From Deferribacter desulfuricans SSM1 (GTDB taxonomy: Bacteria > Chrysiogenota > Deferribacteres > Deferribacterales > Deferribacteraceae), in assembly GCF_000010985.1 (NCBI RefSeq), contig NC_013939.1:1889501-1953500 (forward strand): a DNA stretch of 64,000 bases, written 5' to 3'. Of this stretch, positions 1-7,884 are shown piece after piece; the first letter of the stretch is position 1; every line of letters begins with the position of its first letter. Below the pieces are notes generated by a model. That model had not been told where the DNA came from and ran no database searches. It was given only the letters and a program-made list of their open reading frames with translations. A program made the translations under genes and the position numbers.

Positions 1-370
1 TGATAAAATTACCATTTTTGTACCAAAATTCATTAGTGTGAGATACTGCGAAGCCGTTATTATTCATAAATTCTAATTGCATTTCAAGTTTTCTCGGAAG
101 CCAAATGTCATCAGAATCTAAAAATGCTATATACTCCCCTTTCGAAACAGTTATCCCAAAATTTCTTGCAGCACTTACCCCCCTATTTTTCTCTAATCTA
201 AAAAATCTAATTAAGTCCAAATATGGGTATATTTTCGATTTTATATCAATTTCAGAGCCATCATCCACAACTATTATTTCAAAATTTTTATAAGTTTGCC
301 ATAAAACAGATTCAATGGCATCTTTTAAAGAGTTAACTCTATCTTTGACAGGGATAATAACAGAAATCAT
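1..370 (-). CDS. Family 2 glycosyltransferase, N-terminal part (C-terminus outside window)
   Basis: About 123 residues are visible, reading from the ATG at 370 toward the left edge, so the C-terminus is missing. The translation has the GT-A nucleotide-binding pattern of family 2 glycosyltransferases: an opening VIIPVKDR strand, VVDDGS after it, a KNRGVSAARN segment, and the metal-binding FLDSDD box followed by IWLPRKLE. Such enzymes transfer a sugar from a nucleotide-sugar to a glycan or lipid, usually in surface polysaccharide synthesis. Acceptor and sugar cannot be inferred from this part. No strong ribosome site precedes the ATG. It follows the Lrp-type gene by 7 bases on the same strand and may be co-transcribed with it. 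Confidence 0.88.
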   Translation of the reverse strand, partial: MISVIIPVKDRVNSLKDAIESVLWQTYKNFEIIVVDDGSEIDIKSKIYPYLDLIRFFRLEKNRGVSAARNFGITVSKGEYIAFLDSDDIWLPRKLEMQLEFMNNNGFAVSHTNEFWYKNGNFI

Positions 371-377
371 AACATAG

Positions 378-830
378 TTAAATATTTCTCATTCTATCCA
401 TTATGGTTGAAAATACCAAAATTGTATTTGTTTGTCTTACTCCATTAATATTTCTTATTTTTTTAATAAGTTTAGATAACGTTTCAGTATTTCTTGTGAT
501 AACCTTTAACAGCATAGTAAAATCACCTGTAACATGATGGCATTCAACTATATCATCATCAAAATTTGATAGCATAACTTCAAAATCTTCGATATGCTGA
601 GCATTATCAATTGATATACCTATAAATGCAAGGATATCATAACCGAGAGCTTTGTAGTTTATTTTAGTAGTATACTGCTCAATAATCCCTTCTTTTTCTA
701 ACTTTTTAATCCTCTCGATAACTGAAGGTGGCTTCATCCCTACAGCTTTAGAGATATCCGCATAAGAAGTCCTACCATCTTCAATTAAAATATTTATTAT
801 CTTTTTATCTGTTTCATCAATATGCTTCAT
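378..830 (-). CDS. Lrp/AsnC-family transcriptional regulator
   Basis: A 150-residue protein, the normal size for Lrp/AsnC regulators. The N-terminal 60 residues form a winged helix-turn-helix (DETDKKIINILIEDGR, then ADISKAVGMKPPSVIERIKKLE). The C-terminal half is the RAM/AsnC effector-binding domain (HHVTGDFTMLLKV, then the VRQTNTILVFSTI strand). Family members sense amino acids or other small molecules as octamers and regulate amino-acid metabolism. The ligand is not readable here. It lies 3 bases downstream of nth and appears to be in the same transcript. Confidence 0.93.
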   Translation of the reverse strand: MKHIDETDKKIINILIEDGRTSYADISKAVGMKPPSVIERIKKLEKEGIIEQYTTKINYKALGYDILAFIGISIDNAQHIEDFEVMLSNFDDDIVECHHVTGDFTMLLKVITRNTETLSKLIKKIRNINGVRQTNTILVFSTIMDRMRNI

Positions 831-833
831 TTC

Positions 834-1496
834 TTACCTCCATCTATCTACATTTATTTTATCACACTTATCATAAAGTATGCAAGCTGAGCATAAAGGT
901 GATATAGGCTTGCAAATATGCTGACCATAACTCACAAGAATTTCGTTCCACTTCTTCCACATATGTTTTGGCAATATTTTCCTAAGATCCATTTCTGTTT
1001 GCTCTGGTGTTTTAGTTTTTACTACACCAAGCCTATTACATATTCTGTGGACATGAGTATCAACACAAATCCCCTCTTTATCAAACCCTTCAACCAACAC
1101 AAGATTTGCTGTTTTCCTCCCCACACCTTTAATTTTTAAAAGCTCCTCTAGCGAATCAGGGACTCTACCTTCATACTTTTCTATTAACGTTTTAGAAACT
1201 TCTTTTAAAACTTTTACTTTTTTTCTATAAAAACCAGCTGGATATAGTATTTTTTCCAACTCTTCATCTTCCATTTTTAAAAGTTTATTAGGTGTATCAG
1301 CTACTTCAAATAACTTTTTTGAAACCTCTAACGTAACCTCATCTTTGGTTCTAAGAGAAATTAAACAACTCACTAAAACCTTAAAAGGATCTCTACCATT
1401 TTTCTCAGCAATTTTAGTGACTGATGGACTTTTAAGATTTTCATAAGCTTTCAATAATAAATCATATATTTCTTTAATATCATTCCTGTTCTTCAA
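834..1496 (-). CDS. nth: Endonuclease III, [4Fe-4S] DNA glycosylase/AP lyase
   Basis: A 220-residue base-excision repair enzyme that removes oxidised pyrimidines and nicks the abasic site. The helix-hairpin-helix reads [16 protein letters not shown], with the catalytic Lys in GRKTA, followed by the catalytic Asp in VDTHVHR. The C-terminal cluster has the canonical Cys spacing C-x6-C-x2-C-x5-C (CKPISPLC, then SAC, then DKC). The substrate-pocket segment reads SLRTKD rather than the Escherichia-type SAQATD, a variant seen in archaea and thermophiles. The start codon is TTG, overlapping the preceding gene by 17 bases, with GAGGG six bases upstream. Confidence 0.96.
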   Translation of the reverse strand: MKNRNDIKEIYDLLLKAYENLKSPSVTKIAEKNGRDPFKVLVSCLISLRTKDEVTLEVSKKLFEVADTPNKLLKMEDEELEKILYPAGFYRKKVKVLKEVSKTLIEKYEGRVPDSLEELLKIKGVGRKTANLVLVEGFDKEGICVDTHVHRICNRLGVVKTKTPEQTEMDLRKILPKHMWKKWNEILVSYGQHICKPISPLCSACILYDKCDKINVDRWR

Positions 1497-1731
1497 GAAG
1501 TTCCCTCATTTTAGGTTTTATATGAATTTCACTTAAATCAAATTTTTTTAATGATTGAGCAATAATATTCAATTTATATTCTGTTGAGGCTTTTTTATCT
1601 ATTATGATATAATAATTTTCGTTTACTCTACACAATCCACCTCGGGCGTTTGTTTTTTCATATCTTATTTTAATACCCAATTTTGCAGCAAGTTCTTCAA
1701 AATCTTTTAATAACTTTTTCTTATCTTTCAT
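1480..1731 (-). CDS. Small conserved-looking protein of unknown function
   Basis: An 83-residue, charged, soluble protein that I do not recognise. It has a Lys/Glu-rich helix at the N-terminus ([21 protein letters not shown]), a [17 protein letters not shown] hairpin-like segment, and a second helix ending in RELLEEQE. There is no signal peptide or membrane segment. It is the first gene of the unit that continues into nth, whose start lies inside its last codons, so the two are probably translationally coupled. A GGGTGGG stretch precedes the ATG. The GGLCR...YYIIIDK pattern recalls small orphan proteins found in many anaerobes, but no function can be assigned. Confidence 0.8.
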   Translation of the reverse strand: MKDKKKLLKDFEELAAKLGIKIRYEKTNARGGLCRVNENYYIIIDKKASTEYKLNIIAQSLKKFDLSEIHIKPKMRELLEEQE

Positions 1732-1752
1732 TAACCCACCCTTGCTGATACT

Positions 1753-1780
1753 TTTATATTTTTTTCTTTGATTAAATCAA
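1753..1780 (-). promoter_or_regulatory. Sigma-70-type promoter for the 1731 to 378 gene unit
   Basis: On the minus strand TTGATT (1780-1775) and TATAAA (1758-1753) are separated by 16 bases, about 20 bases before the ATG at 1731. It lies back to back with the promoter of the riboswitch operon. Confidence 0.5.
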
Positions 1781-1789
1781 CTAAAATAA

Positions 1790-1818
1790 TTGACATTTTA
1801 ACATTTTAAGTATTATAT
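1790..1818 (+). promoter_or_regulatory. Sigma-70-type promoter for the SAM-riboswitch operon
   Basis: A perfect -35 hexamer TTGACA (1790-1795), a 17-base spacer and TTATAT (1813-1818) place the start of transcription near 1825. That is just before a stable hairpin and the SAM aptamer. Confidence 0.65.
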
Positions 1819-1828
1819 GTGTATATGT

Positions 1829-1862
1829 TTGCCAATCCTATCTGAATATGGTAGATTGGCAA
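1829..1862 (+). other. 5'-leader hairpin immediately upstream of the SAM aptamer
   Basis: TTGCCAAT (1829-1836) pairs perfectly with ATTGGCAA (1855-1862), and CTA/TAG pairs inside it. With the predicted transcription start near 1825, this hairpin would form the very 5' end of the mRNA. There is no T-tract, so it is not a terminator. A 5'-end stabilising stem or an operator-like inverted repeat are both possible. Confidence 0.5.
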
Positions 1863-1868
1863 GATGAA

Positions 1869-1978
1869 CTCTTATCAAGAGTGGTGGAGGGAACGGGCCC
1901 TGTGAAGCCACAGCAACCGGTCAGCATTTTGCTGATGACAGGTGCTAAGTCCCGCCCTGAAAGAGGGGAAGATAAGAG
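1869..1978 (+). ncRNA. SAM-I (S-box) riboswitch aptamer
   Basis: The segment holds the S-box core: the P1 5' strand CTCTTATC, AAGAGTGGTGGAGGGA, GGCCCTGTGAAGCC, CAGCAACC, a variable hairpin CAGCATTTTGCTG, AGGTGCTAAGTCC and the closing P1 strand GATAAGAG. These match the SAM-I consensus in order and spacing. S-adenosylmethionine binding stabilises P1. Here that frees the downstream terminator and shuts the metX operon when SAM is abundant. Confidence 0.96.
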
Positions 1979-1990
1979 GTTGATGAATAC

Positions 1991-2028
1991 AAGCCTCTTT
2001 ATCTTCGCATAAAGAGGCTTTTTTTTTT
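1991..2028 (+). terminator. Riboswitch-controlled intrinsic terminator
   Basis: A 12-base perfect stem AAGCCTCTTTAT / ATAAAGAGGCTT with a six-base loop is followed by a run of ten T. Its 5' arm (CCTCTTTATC, 1994-2003) can alternatively pair with the P1 3' strand GATAAGAGG (1971-1979) with one bulged A. That forms the antiterminator expected when SAM is low. Confidence 0.93.
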
Positions 2029-2052
2029 ATACAAAATTAAGAGGATTAAAAG

Positions 2053-3186
2053 ATGAAAGAAAATTCAGTGGGATTAGTTAAAACTAAATACGTAACCTTT
2101 AAAGATGATTTTTATTTTGAAAGTGGAAGAATCTTATCGCCAATTACTGTAGCTTATGAAACATATGGCAAACTAAACGAAAAAAAAGATAATGCCATAT
2201 TAATCTGCCATGCACTTACAGGTAGTGCACATGCAGCAGGATACAACTCTCCAGATGATCAAAAGCCTGGCTGGTGGGATGATATGATAGGACCAGGCAA
2301 AGCGTTTGATACTGACAAATACTTCATCATTTGCTCCAATTTTTTAGGTAGCTGTTATGGGACTACTGGACCTGCATCAATAGACCCTAGTACAGGGAAA
2401 CCATACGGTTTAAAATTTCCCGTTTTTACTGTAAAAGATATGGTAAAACTTCAAAAGAAACTTATAGATTACCTTGGTATCGAAAAACTATTATGTGTTG
2501 CTGGCGGTTCTATGGGGGGGATGCAAGCTCTTGAATGGGCTGTGACATTTCCTGAAAAAACATACTCCATTATCCCAATTGCCACCGCAGGCAGAATAAC
2601 TCCTATGGCAATAGCTTTCAACACAATTGGTAGATTTGCCATTATGAAAGATCCAAACTGGATGAATGGTGATTATTATGGAAAAACTTTTCCACGTGAT
2701 GGCTTAGCTATTGCAAGAATGGCCGGCCATATCACCTATATGTCTGATAAATCATTCCATAAAAAATTTGGTAGGAGATACGCTACCTTTGGAGGGATTT
2801 ACGATTTCTTCGGATATTTTGAAGTGGAAAATTATTTGCGTTATAATGGTTATAAATTTACTGAACGTTTTGATGCAAACAGTTATCTTTACATCATTAA
2901 AGCTATGGATATTTTCGATTTATCATATGGTTATGGCTCATATGAAGAAGCAATTGGCAGAATTGAAGCTGATTCGTTGTTTATCACTTTTACATCAGAT
3001 TTCCTTTTTCCTTCATATCAAACAGAGGAAATTGTTAATATAATGAAAAACCATGGGAAAAATCCTGAGTGGGTAAATATAGAATCTGATTATGGACACG
3101 ATGCTTTTCTCCTTGAGTTTGACACACAAACATCATGCATAAAAGAGTTTTTATCAAAAATTTATAACAAAGTTGCAAATCAATGA
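2053..3186 (+). CDS. metX: Homoserine O-acetyltransferase
   Basis: A 377-residue alpha/beta-hydrolase enzyme of the MetX family that O-acylates homoserine, the first committed step of methionine synthesis by direct sulfhydrylation. The family signature NAILICHALTGSAHAAG lies near residue 50. The nucleophile is Ser at about 153 in GGSMGG. The acid is in the FTSDFLFP segment, and the catalytic His is in DYGHDAFLLE. Length matches MetX (about 370-380). The ATG at 2053 follows AGAGGA. It is directly under a SAM-I riboswitch, as expected for a Met gene. The acyl donor (acetyl or succinyl) cannot be fixed by eye. The next gene overlaps by 4 bases (ATGA). Confidence 0.96.
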   Translation: MKENSVGLVKTKYVTFKDDFYFESGRILSPITVAYETYGKLNEKKDNAILICHALTGSAHAAGYNSPDDQKPGWWDDMIGPGKAFDTDKYFIICSNFLGSCYGTTGPASIDPSTGKPYGLKFPVFTVKDMVKLQKKLIDYLGIEKLLCVAGGSMGGMQALEWAVTFPEKTYSIIPIATAGRITPMAIAFNTIGRFAIMKDPNWMNGDYYGKTFPRDGLAIARMAGHITYMSDKSFHKKFGRRYATFGGIYDFFGYFEVENYLRYNGYKFTERFDANSYLYIIKAMDIFDLSYGYGSYEEAIGRIEADSLFITFTSDFLFPSYQTEEIVNIMKNHGKNPEWVNIESDYGHDAFLLEFDTQTSCIKEFLSKIYNKVANQ

Positions 3187-3896
3187 GTTTTGATAACGCA
3201 GCTCTAAATTATTTTTTCAGCTCTGACCACAAGGAAGGTTTCGATCTTGATTACTGTAAAGATTATTTCAGCGACTATACTTTTGATAAACTTCTTGATG
3301 TAGCCACTGCCACTGGTCACTTTATAAAAGTTTTTAATGCAAAACTTACTGTTGCCACTGATATTAGTTTCAATATGCTAAAAACTGCTAAAATAAAAAA
3401 TAATTTAGAAAACTGTATAAACTGCAAAGCAGAAAATCTACCGTTTAAAAATAAAATATTTGATATTGTTACCTGCAGGATAGCATTACATCATTTTAGA
3501 AATCCAAGGAAATTCTTTAAAGAAACACATAGGGTTTTACAAAAAAACGGTTTTTTCGTACTCATCGACAGCATAGTTGATATCGAAGATGCATACTTAA
3601 ATGTCATAGAATTTATAAGAGACAATTCACATTTTAGGAGTTACACAATAAATGAAATCTTAGAATTTGCTAATAATAAATTCAGATTATTAACTTTTCA
3701 ATCTCAATTTAAAAGACACAACTTTAAAGAGTGGGCAACAAGACTAAATCAGGATGAAACAACTTTGCTGAAAATTAAAGAATCCTTCATGGAACTACCA
3801 GAAAAAATAAAAGAGGAATTACGCATAGAATTTGAAGATGGAGAAATAATCTCTTATACTGATAAAAAAGGGATATTTATATTTCAAACCATATGA
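3183..3896 (+). CDS. Class I SAM-dependent methyltransferase
   Basis: A 237-residue Rossmann-fold methyltransferase of the UbiE/Methyltransf_11 type. Motif I reads LLDVATATGHF instead of the usual E/DxGxGxG, the acidic residue of motif II is in TVATDIS, and the IVTCRIALHHF segment is the post-motif region. The substrate is unknown. It overlaps metX by ATGA and fetA by ATGA, so it is translated from the SAM-riboswitch operon. In many proteobacteria metX is followed by metW, also methyltransferase-like, but this sequence does not look like MetW. A role in SAM-dependent or methionine-linked metabolism is inferred from position only. Confidence 0.85.
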   Translation: MSFDNAALNYFFSSDHKEGFDLDYCKDYFSDYTFDKLLDVATATGHFIKVFNAKLTVATDISFNMLKTAKIKNNLENCINCKAENLPFKNKIFDIVTCRIALHHFRNPRKFFKETHRVLQKNGFFVLIDSIVDIEDAYLNVIEFIRDNSHFRSYTINEILEFANNKFRLLTFQSQFKRHNFKEWATRLNQDETTLLKIKESFMELPEKIKEELRIEFEDGEIISYTDKKGIFIFQTI

Positions 3897-4576
3897 TAAA
3901 ACTAAAAAATGTTAATTATAAAAACAATAACACTTATATTTTAAAAGATGTTAATTATCAATTTGACAAAAAAACTTTTTACACAATTTTTGGTAAAAGC
4001 GGCAGTGGCAAAAGCTCCCTTTTAAAATCCATAGTAAACCTTATTAATTTTACAGGGGAAATAACTGTTTTTAATAAAAATATTCTTGATTTACCTCCGC
4101 AAAAATTACGCTCTAAAATCTTGTATTTACACCAAGAACCTTTGCTTTTTGGTGACAAAGTAATTGACGATATAAAAACAATTTACAACCTAAAAATTCA
4201 CAAAGAAAAAAAACTTGATATCAATTTCTATTTAGAGTTACTAAAAAACTTTGGTTATGATAAATCGTTTTTGGAAAAACCCATTAAAGAGCTCTCAGGT
4301 GGGCAAAAACAGATCGCTGCAATTTTAAGAGCTATAACCTTAAAACCAGACTTTTTACTATTAGATGAACCCACATCAGCACTTGATATCAATAGCGAAC
4401 AAATTTTGATTGACCTTTTAAACAATATTAAAAAAGAAATTGGGATAATTTCTATCTCACATTCAATCAATTTAATCACAAACAGTGATATACAAGTGCT
4501 TATATCAAACGGAACAATATTAAGTGATTATAAAAAAATAGATGAGACAGAAATAAAGAAGGTTTTAAATGAATAA
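3893..4576 (+). CDS. fetA: ABC transporter ATP-binding protein, FetA/YbbL-like
   Basis: A 227-residue cytoplasmic ABC ATPase with Walker A GKSGSGKSS near residue 35, signature LSGGQKQ, Walker B LLLDEPTSALD and the H-loop His in SISHSIN. It is paired directly with a UPF0014 (FetB) permease, which defines the FetAB system. In Escherichia coli FetAB exports iron and protects against oxidative stress. It overlaps the methyltransferase by 4 bases and fetB by 8, so stoichiometric coupled translation is likely. The symbol rests on the neighbour, as the ATPase alone would be a generic ABC protein. Confidence 0.85.
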   Translation: MIKLKNVNYKNNNTYILKDVNYQFDKKTFYTIFGKSGSGKSSLLKSIVNLINFTGEITVFNKNILDLPPQKLRSKILYLHQEPLLFGDKVIDDIKTIYNLKIHKEKKLDINFYLELLKNFGYDKSFLEKPIKELSGGQKQIAAILRAITLKPDFLLLDEPTSALDINSEQILIDLLNNIKKEIGIISISHSINLITNSDIQVLISNGTILSDYKKIDETEIKKVLNE

Positions 4577-5351
4577 TATAATTGACATCAATAGCACCGG
4601 TTTGATGATTATATACTTCTTGGTCTTTATCAATCTCATTTTGGTAGAAGTACTAAAATTTAAGCTTTTTAAACAATTTTTAATCGCAATTACCAGAATG
4701 TCTATACAGCTTTTTATAGCAGGTTTTATTCTAAAGTATATTTTTCAACTAAATACTTTTCATATAATAATTTTAGTTTTTCTTGTAATGGCTCTTTTTG
4801 CGAGCAACATCATACTTAAAAAAGCAAAAGTCCCTGTCAAAAATCTTTTCTTCTATATTTTCTTGTCAATAACATTGGTAACGCTATTTATTGGCTTCAT
4901 ATTTATTAAAATAATAATAGGCTTAACACCTTGGTATGAAGCCAGATATTTTATACCATTGATGGGTATGATTTTAGGAAACTCTATGAACGGATGTGCA
5001 CTAGCAATTGAACGCTTTTACTCCCAAATAAAGAATCAGCAAAAAGAAGTGGAATCCCTACTCTGCCTAGGTGCTTCAACTTTTGAAGCTGTAAAAGAGA
5101 TAATTATAAACTCACTAAAAGCAGCCTCCCTCCCCTATATAACTTCTATGAGCGGTATAGGTCTTGTATTTTTACCTGGAATGATGACAGGGCAAATTTT
5201 ATCAGGTACAAACCCTATTGTAGCTGTAAAATATCAACTATCTATAATGATTGTAATTTTTACAAGCGTCATATTTTCCTCTTTACTTGTGGTTTTATTT
5301 AGCTATAAAATATTTTTTGACAAATATGGAAAAATAAAAAATTATGAATGA
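4569..5351 (+). CDS. fetB: ABC transporter permease, UPF0014 family (FetB/YbbM)
   Basis: A 260-residue integral membrane protein with about seven hydrophobic segments. It carries the UPF0014 pattern: RMSIQLFIAGFILKYIF near residue 45, the MGMILGNSMNGCALAIERF block, the cytoplasmic LCLGASTFEAVKE coupling helix, and SMSGIGLVFLPGMMTGQIL. Family members form the membrane part of the FetAB exporter (iron in E. coli). Length matches the family (about 260). The gene overlaps fetA and the chloride-channel gene by 8 bases each, so it sits mid-operon behind a SAM riboswitch. Confidence 0.9.
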   Translation: MNNIIDINSTGLMIIYFLVFINLILVEVLKFKLFKQFLIAITRMSIQLFIAGFILKYIFQLNTFHIIILVFLVMALFASNIILKKAKVPVKNLFFYIFLSITLVTLFIGFIFIKIIIGLTPWYEARYFIPLMGMILGNSMNGCALAIERFYSQIKNQQKEVESLLCLGASTFEAVKEIIINSLKAASLPYITSMSGIGLVFLPGMMTGQILSGTNPIVAVKYQLSIMIVIFTSVIFSSLLVVLFSYKIFFDKYGKIKNYE

Positions 5352-7125
5352 TTTTTTTAAAAAGATAAATTTCCCTGTTATCGGTCGATGGTTCATTTTA
5401 GGAACAATTGTTGGAATAATAGCTGGTCTTGGAGCAATTATATTTTTTATAATGTTGCAAGGCACTTCATACTTTTTTCTTGATTATCTAGCTGGTTTAA
5501 GGATTGGTGAAACTGCTGGTGAGCCTTCACTATTTGGTCATGCTACAACAGAATTTAAAAGATGGATGTTATTTATCATCCCTGCTATAGGTGGATTATT
5601 AAGTGGATTTTTAGTTTATCAATTTGCTCCTGAGGCTGAAGGACACGGGACAGATGCTGCTATTGAAGCAATCCATTTTAAAAATGGTTATATTAGATGG
5701 CAAGTGCCATTAATCAAAACAATTGCAAGCGCAATTACAATTGGTACAGGTGGTTCAGGCGGTAGAGAAGGCCCTATTGCCCAGATTGGTGCTGGTTTTG
5801 CATCTTTCTTAGGAAGAAAACTAAATATAACAGATAGAGAAAAAAGAATTTTAACAGCTGCTGGAATGGGAGCTGGAGTTGGAGCTATTTTCAGAAGCCC
5901 TTTAGCTGGAGCAATATTTGCAGCCGAAGTTTTATACTCCTCAAGCGATTTAGAAGCAGAAGTTTTACTCCCTTCCACAATAACATCTATTATTGCCTAT
6001 TCAATATTTTGTAGTATTTTTGGATGGGATTCACTATTTCTTACGCCAGATTTCAAATTTACAAATCCTTTAGAACTTTTTACTTATACCATTTTAGGTT
6101 TTGCATGTGCATTTTTTGGTTATTTATATGTAAATATCTTTTATAAAACTCACAATATATTTAAATCGCTCAAAGTTTCAAATTATTCAAAACCTGTGAT
6201 TGGTGGTTTTTTAACAGGTCTAATCGGATATTTTATTCCACAAGCATTAGGTGGTGGTTATGCCAATATTGAAAAGGCAATGAATGGTGAGTTAGCAATA
6301 TGGTTCCTTTTAATTTTAATTTTTGCAAAAACTTTTACAACATCATTTAGTATTGGAAGTGGTGGAAGTGCTGGAATATTTGGTCCATCAATGGTGATAG
6401 GTGCATCTGTTGGTGGATTTATGGGGTTATTACTTCAAAAAATTTTCCCAACAGTAGTTGCTAACCCAGGAGCTTATGCTCTTGTGGGTATGGCAGGTTT
6501 TTTTGCAGGAATTGCAAATACACCTTTATCAACAATCATCATGGTATCTGAGATGACAGGAAATTATCATCTATTAGTTCCAGCTATGTGGGTATCATCT
6601 ATTTCGTTTCTAGTTCTTAGAAACACTACAATATATATATCACAAGTTAGATCAAGGAGTGATTCACCTATACACAAAGGTGAATTTTTTATTCAGATCC
6701 TTCAAGAAATTAAAGTGGGCGATATAATGCGTAAAGATCCAATTATCATTAAAGCAGACATGCATTTTAAAGATATTTTGGAGTTTATTCCAACAACTAA
6801 ACATAACAGCTTCCCTGTTATAAATGATGAAAACAAATTAGTTGGTGTATTAAGATTCGAAGAGATAAGAGAATTTGTGTTTGAAGAAGGACTTGAAGAT
6901 ATTGTAGTAGCAGGAGAAATATGTGACACAGAAACTCCTGTGATAACACCTGAAGCTACACTTGCAGATGCTATAGAAACAATCGGTTTTAAAAACATTG
7001 AACTACTTCCAGTAGTTAATACATTGGAAGATAGAAAACTGGTAGGGATAATTACAAGAAGAGATATCATAACCATTTATAATAAAGAATTGAGAAAACA
7101 GAAAAAACAAGAAGCCCTCTTCTAA
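5344..7125 (+). CDS. ClC-type chloride channel/H+ antiporter with C-terminal CBS pair
   Basis: A 593-residue protein. Residues 1 to about 430 are the ClC membrane domain. The anion-selectivity motifs are GTGGSGGREGP (with the gating Glu) near residue 140 and GSGGSAGIFGPS near residue 340. Residues about 455 to 590 form two CBS domains (VGDIMRKDPIIIKADM and the AGEICDTETPVITPEA repeat), which usually bind adenine nucleotides and gate transport. Family members move Cl- or exchange Cl-/H+; fluoride-specific CLC-F is less likely because the motifs are the classical ones. It is the last gene of the overlapping metX operon. No terminator is obvious after it, and a dispersed repeat follows within 40 bases. 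Confidence 0.94.
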   Translation: MNDFFKKINFPVIGRWFILGTIVGIIAGLGAIIFFIMLQGTSYFFLDYLAGLRIGETAGEPSLFGHATTEFKRWMLFIIPAIGGLLSGFLVYQFAPEAEGHGTDAAIEAIHFKNGYIRWQVPLIKTIASAITIGTGGSGGREGPIAQIGAGFASFLGRKLNITDREKRILTAAGMGAGVGAIFRSPLAGAIFAAEVLYSSSDLEAEVLLPSTITSIIAYSIFCSIFGWDSLFLTPDFKFTNPLELFTYTILGFACAFFGYLYVNIFYKTHNIFKSLKVSNYSKPVIGGFLTGLIGYFIPQALGGGYANIEKAMNGELAIWFLLILIFAKTFTTSFSIGSGGSAGIFGPSMVIGASVGGFMGLLLQKIFPTVVANPGAYALVGMAGFFAGIANTPLSTIIMVSEMTGNYHLLVPAMWVSSISFLVLRNTTIYISQVRSRSDSPIHKGEFFIQILQEIKVGDIMRKDPIIIKADMHFKDILEFIPTTKHNSFPVINDENKLVGVLRFEEIREFVFEEGLEDIVVAGEICDTETPVITPEATLADAIETIGFKNIELLPVVNTLEDRKLVGIITRRDIITIYNKELRKQKKQEALF

Positions 7126-7162
7126 ATCACACTTCATATTAAAACAGGTAATACAATAGAAC

Positions 7163-7420
7163 GATGCACAGTAATAACTGCCAATTTCCAGATTGCTTCG
7201 CCAAAGATCGATATGACAACGATACAATCATCGCGAGAAAGCGTAAGCTGACGAAGCGATCTCAAGTAAAACGTTGAAACAGGAGATTGCTTCACTTCGT
7301 TCGCAATGATAAACAGGTTTTCGTCATTGCGAGGAGCTTTAGTGACGAAGCAATCTAATAATTATAACAATTATCAATATGTTAGTCTGATGTTCAACAT
7401 GTTCAACCATTGTGCAACAA
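7163..7420. repeat. Dispersed MITE-like repeat, copy A (long form)
   Basis: The element lies in a 396-base gene-free gap. The left end GATGCACAGTAATAACTGCC is a decayed form of the GTTGCACAATAATAACTGC end seen in copies C and D. The right end is ATTGTGCAAC (7409-7418), its reverse complement. The interior holds several copies in both orientations of the motif GATTGCTTCGnnn...CGCAATGA, plus GCGTAAGCTGACGAAGCGATCTCA shared with copy B. It has no coding capacity. The rest of the gap, 7126-7162 and 7421-7459, shows nothing. Confidence 0.8.
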
Positions 7421-7459
7421 CTTAAATATTTCTATTAAACTTATTATCTAACTCCAAAC

Positions 7460-7488
7460 TTGACTTTTACACTCTTTTTTTCTATAAC
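7460..7488 (+). promoter_or_regulatory. Sigma-70-type promoter for the 120-residue protein gene
   Basis: TTGACT (7460-7465), a 17-base spacer and TATAAC (7483-7488) lie 33 bases before the ATG at 7522, just outside the right end of repeat copy A. Confidence 0.6.
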
Positions 7489-7521
7489 AACGTTTAAAAA
7501 TACACAAATGAGGTATTCAGC

Positions 7522-7884
7522 ATGGATAGACTCCAAGTTATTTCACATAAAGGCAAGACCATAATATACTTAGATTTTTCAAAAGCCACACCTATGGAAT
7601 TTTACCAACTAATTGAAGAGGGGAAAAAGGTAATAAGTTCTCTTCAAAAAGGGAGCGTTTACACTTTGGTAAATGTTACTGATTTAATGGGTGGGAAAGA
7701 ACAACAACTTGCCTTAAAAGATTTTGCCGAACATAACAAGCCTTTTGTAAAAGTAGGTGCTGTTGTGGGTGTTACTGGATGGAGGAAGGCAGTATATAGC
7801 TTGATACTAAGATTGACAGGAAGAAAAAATCTAAAACTTTGTAATACATTAGAAGAAGCTAAAGATTGGCTTGCTACTCAATAA
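7522..7884 (+). CDS. Small soluble protein, possibly SpoIIAA/STAS-like
   Basis: A 120-residue cytoplasmic protein with alternating strands and helices. The order is KTIIYLDFSKA, a helix MEFYQLIEEGKKVISSL, the strand VYTLVNVTDL, then KVGAVVGVTGWRKAVYSLI and a C-terminal helix LEEAKDWLAT. This resembles small STAS/SpoIIAA-like proteins of the type that follow YDLVNVTD-like strands, but the family call is tentative and the ligand is unknown. It is monocistronic with its own good promoter, and converges on the exonuclease gene with a 7-base overlap of the 3' ends. Confidence 0.75.
   Translation: MDRLQVISHKGKTIIYLDFSKATPMEFYQLIEEGKKVISSLQKGSVYTLVNVTDLMGGKEQQLALKDFAEHNKPFVKVGAVVGVTGWRKAVYSLILRLTGRKNLKLCNTLEEAKDWLATQ

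Noticed and set aside
1829-1978. Riboswitch leader considered as a T-box
   Set aside because: No T-box consensus; the S-box core elements are all present and the downstream gene is metX.
7163-7420. Clustered GATTGCTTCG motifs considered as a CRISPR array
   Set aside because: The motifs occur in both orientations at irregular spacing, without unique spacers or cas genes; a palindromic dispersed repeat explains them.
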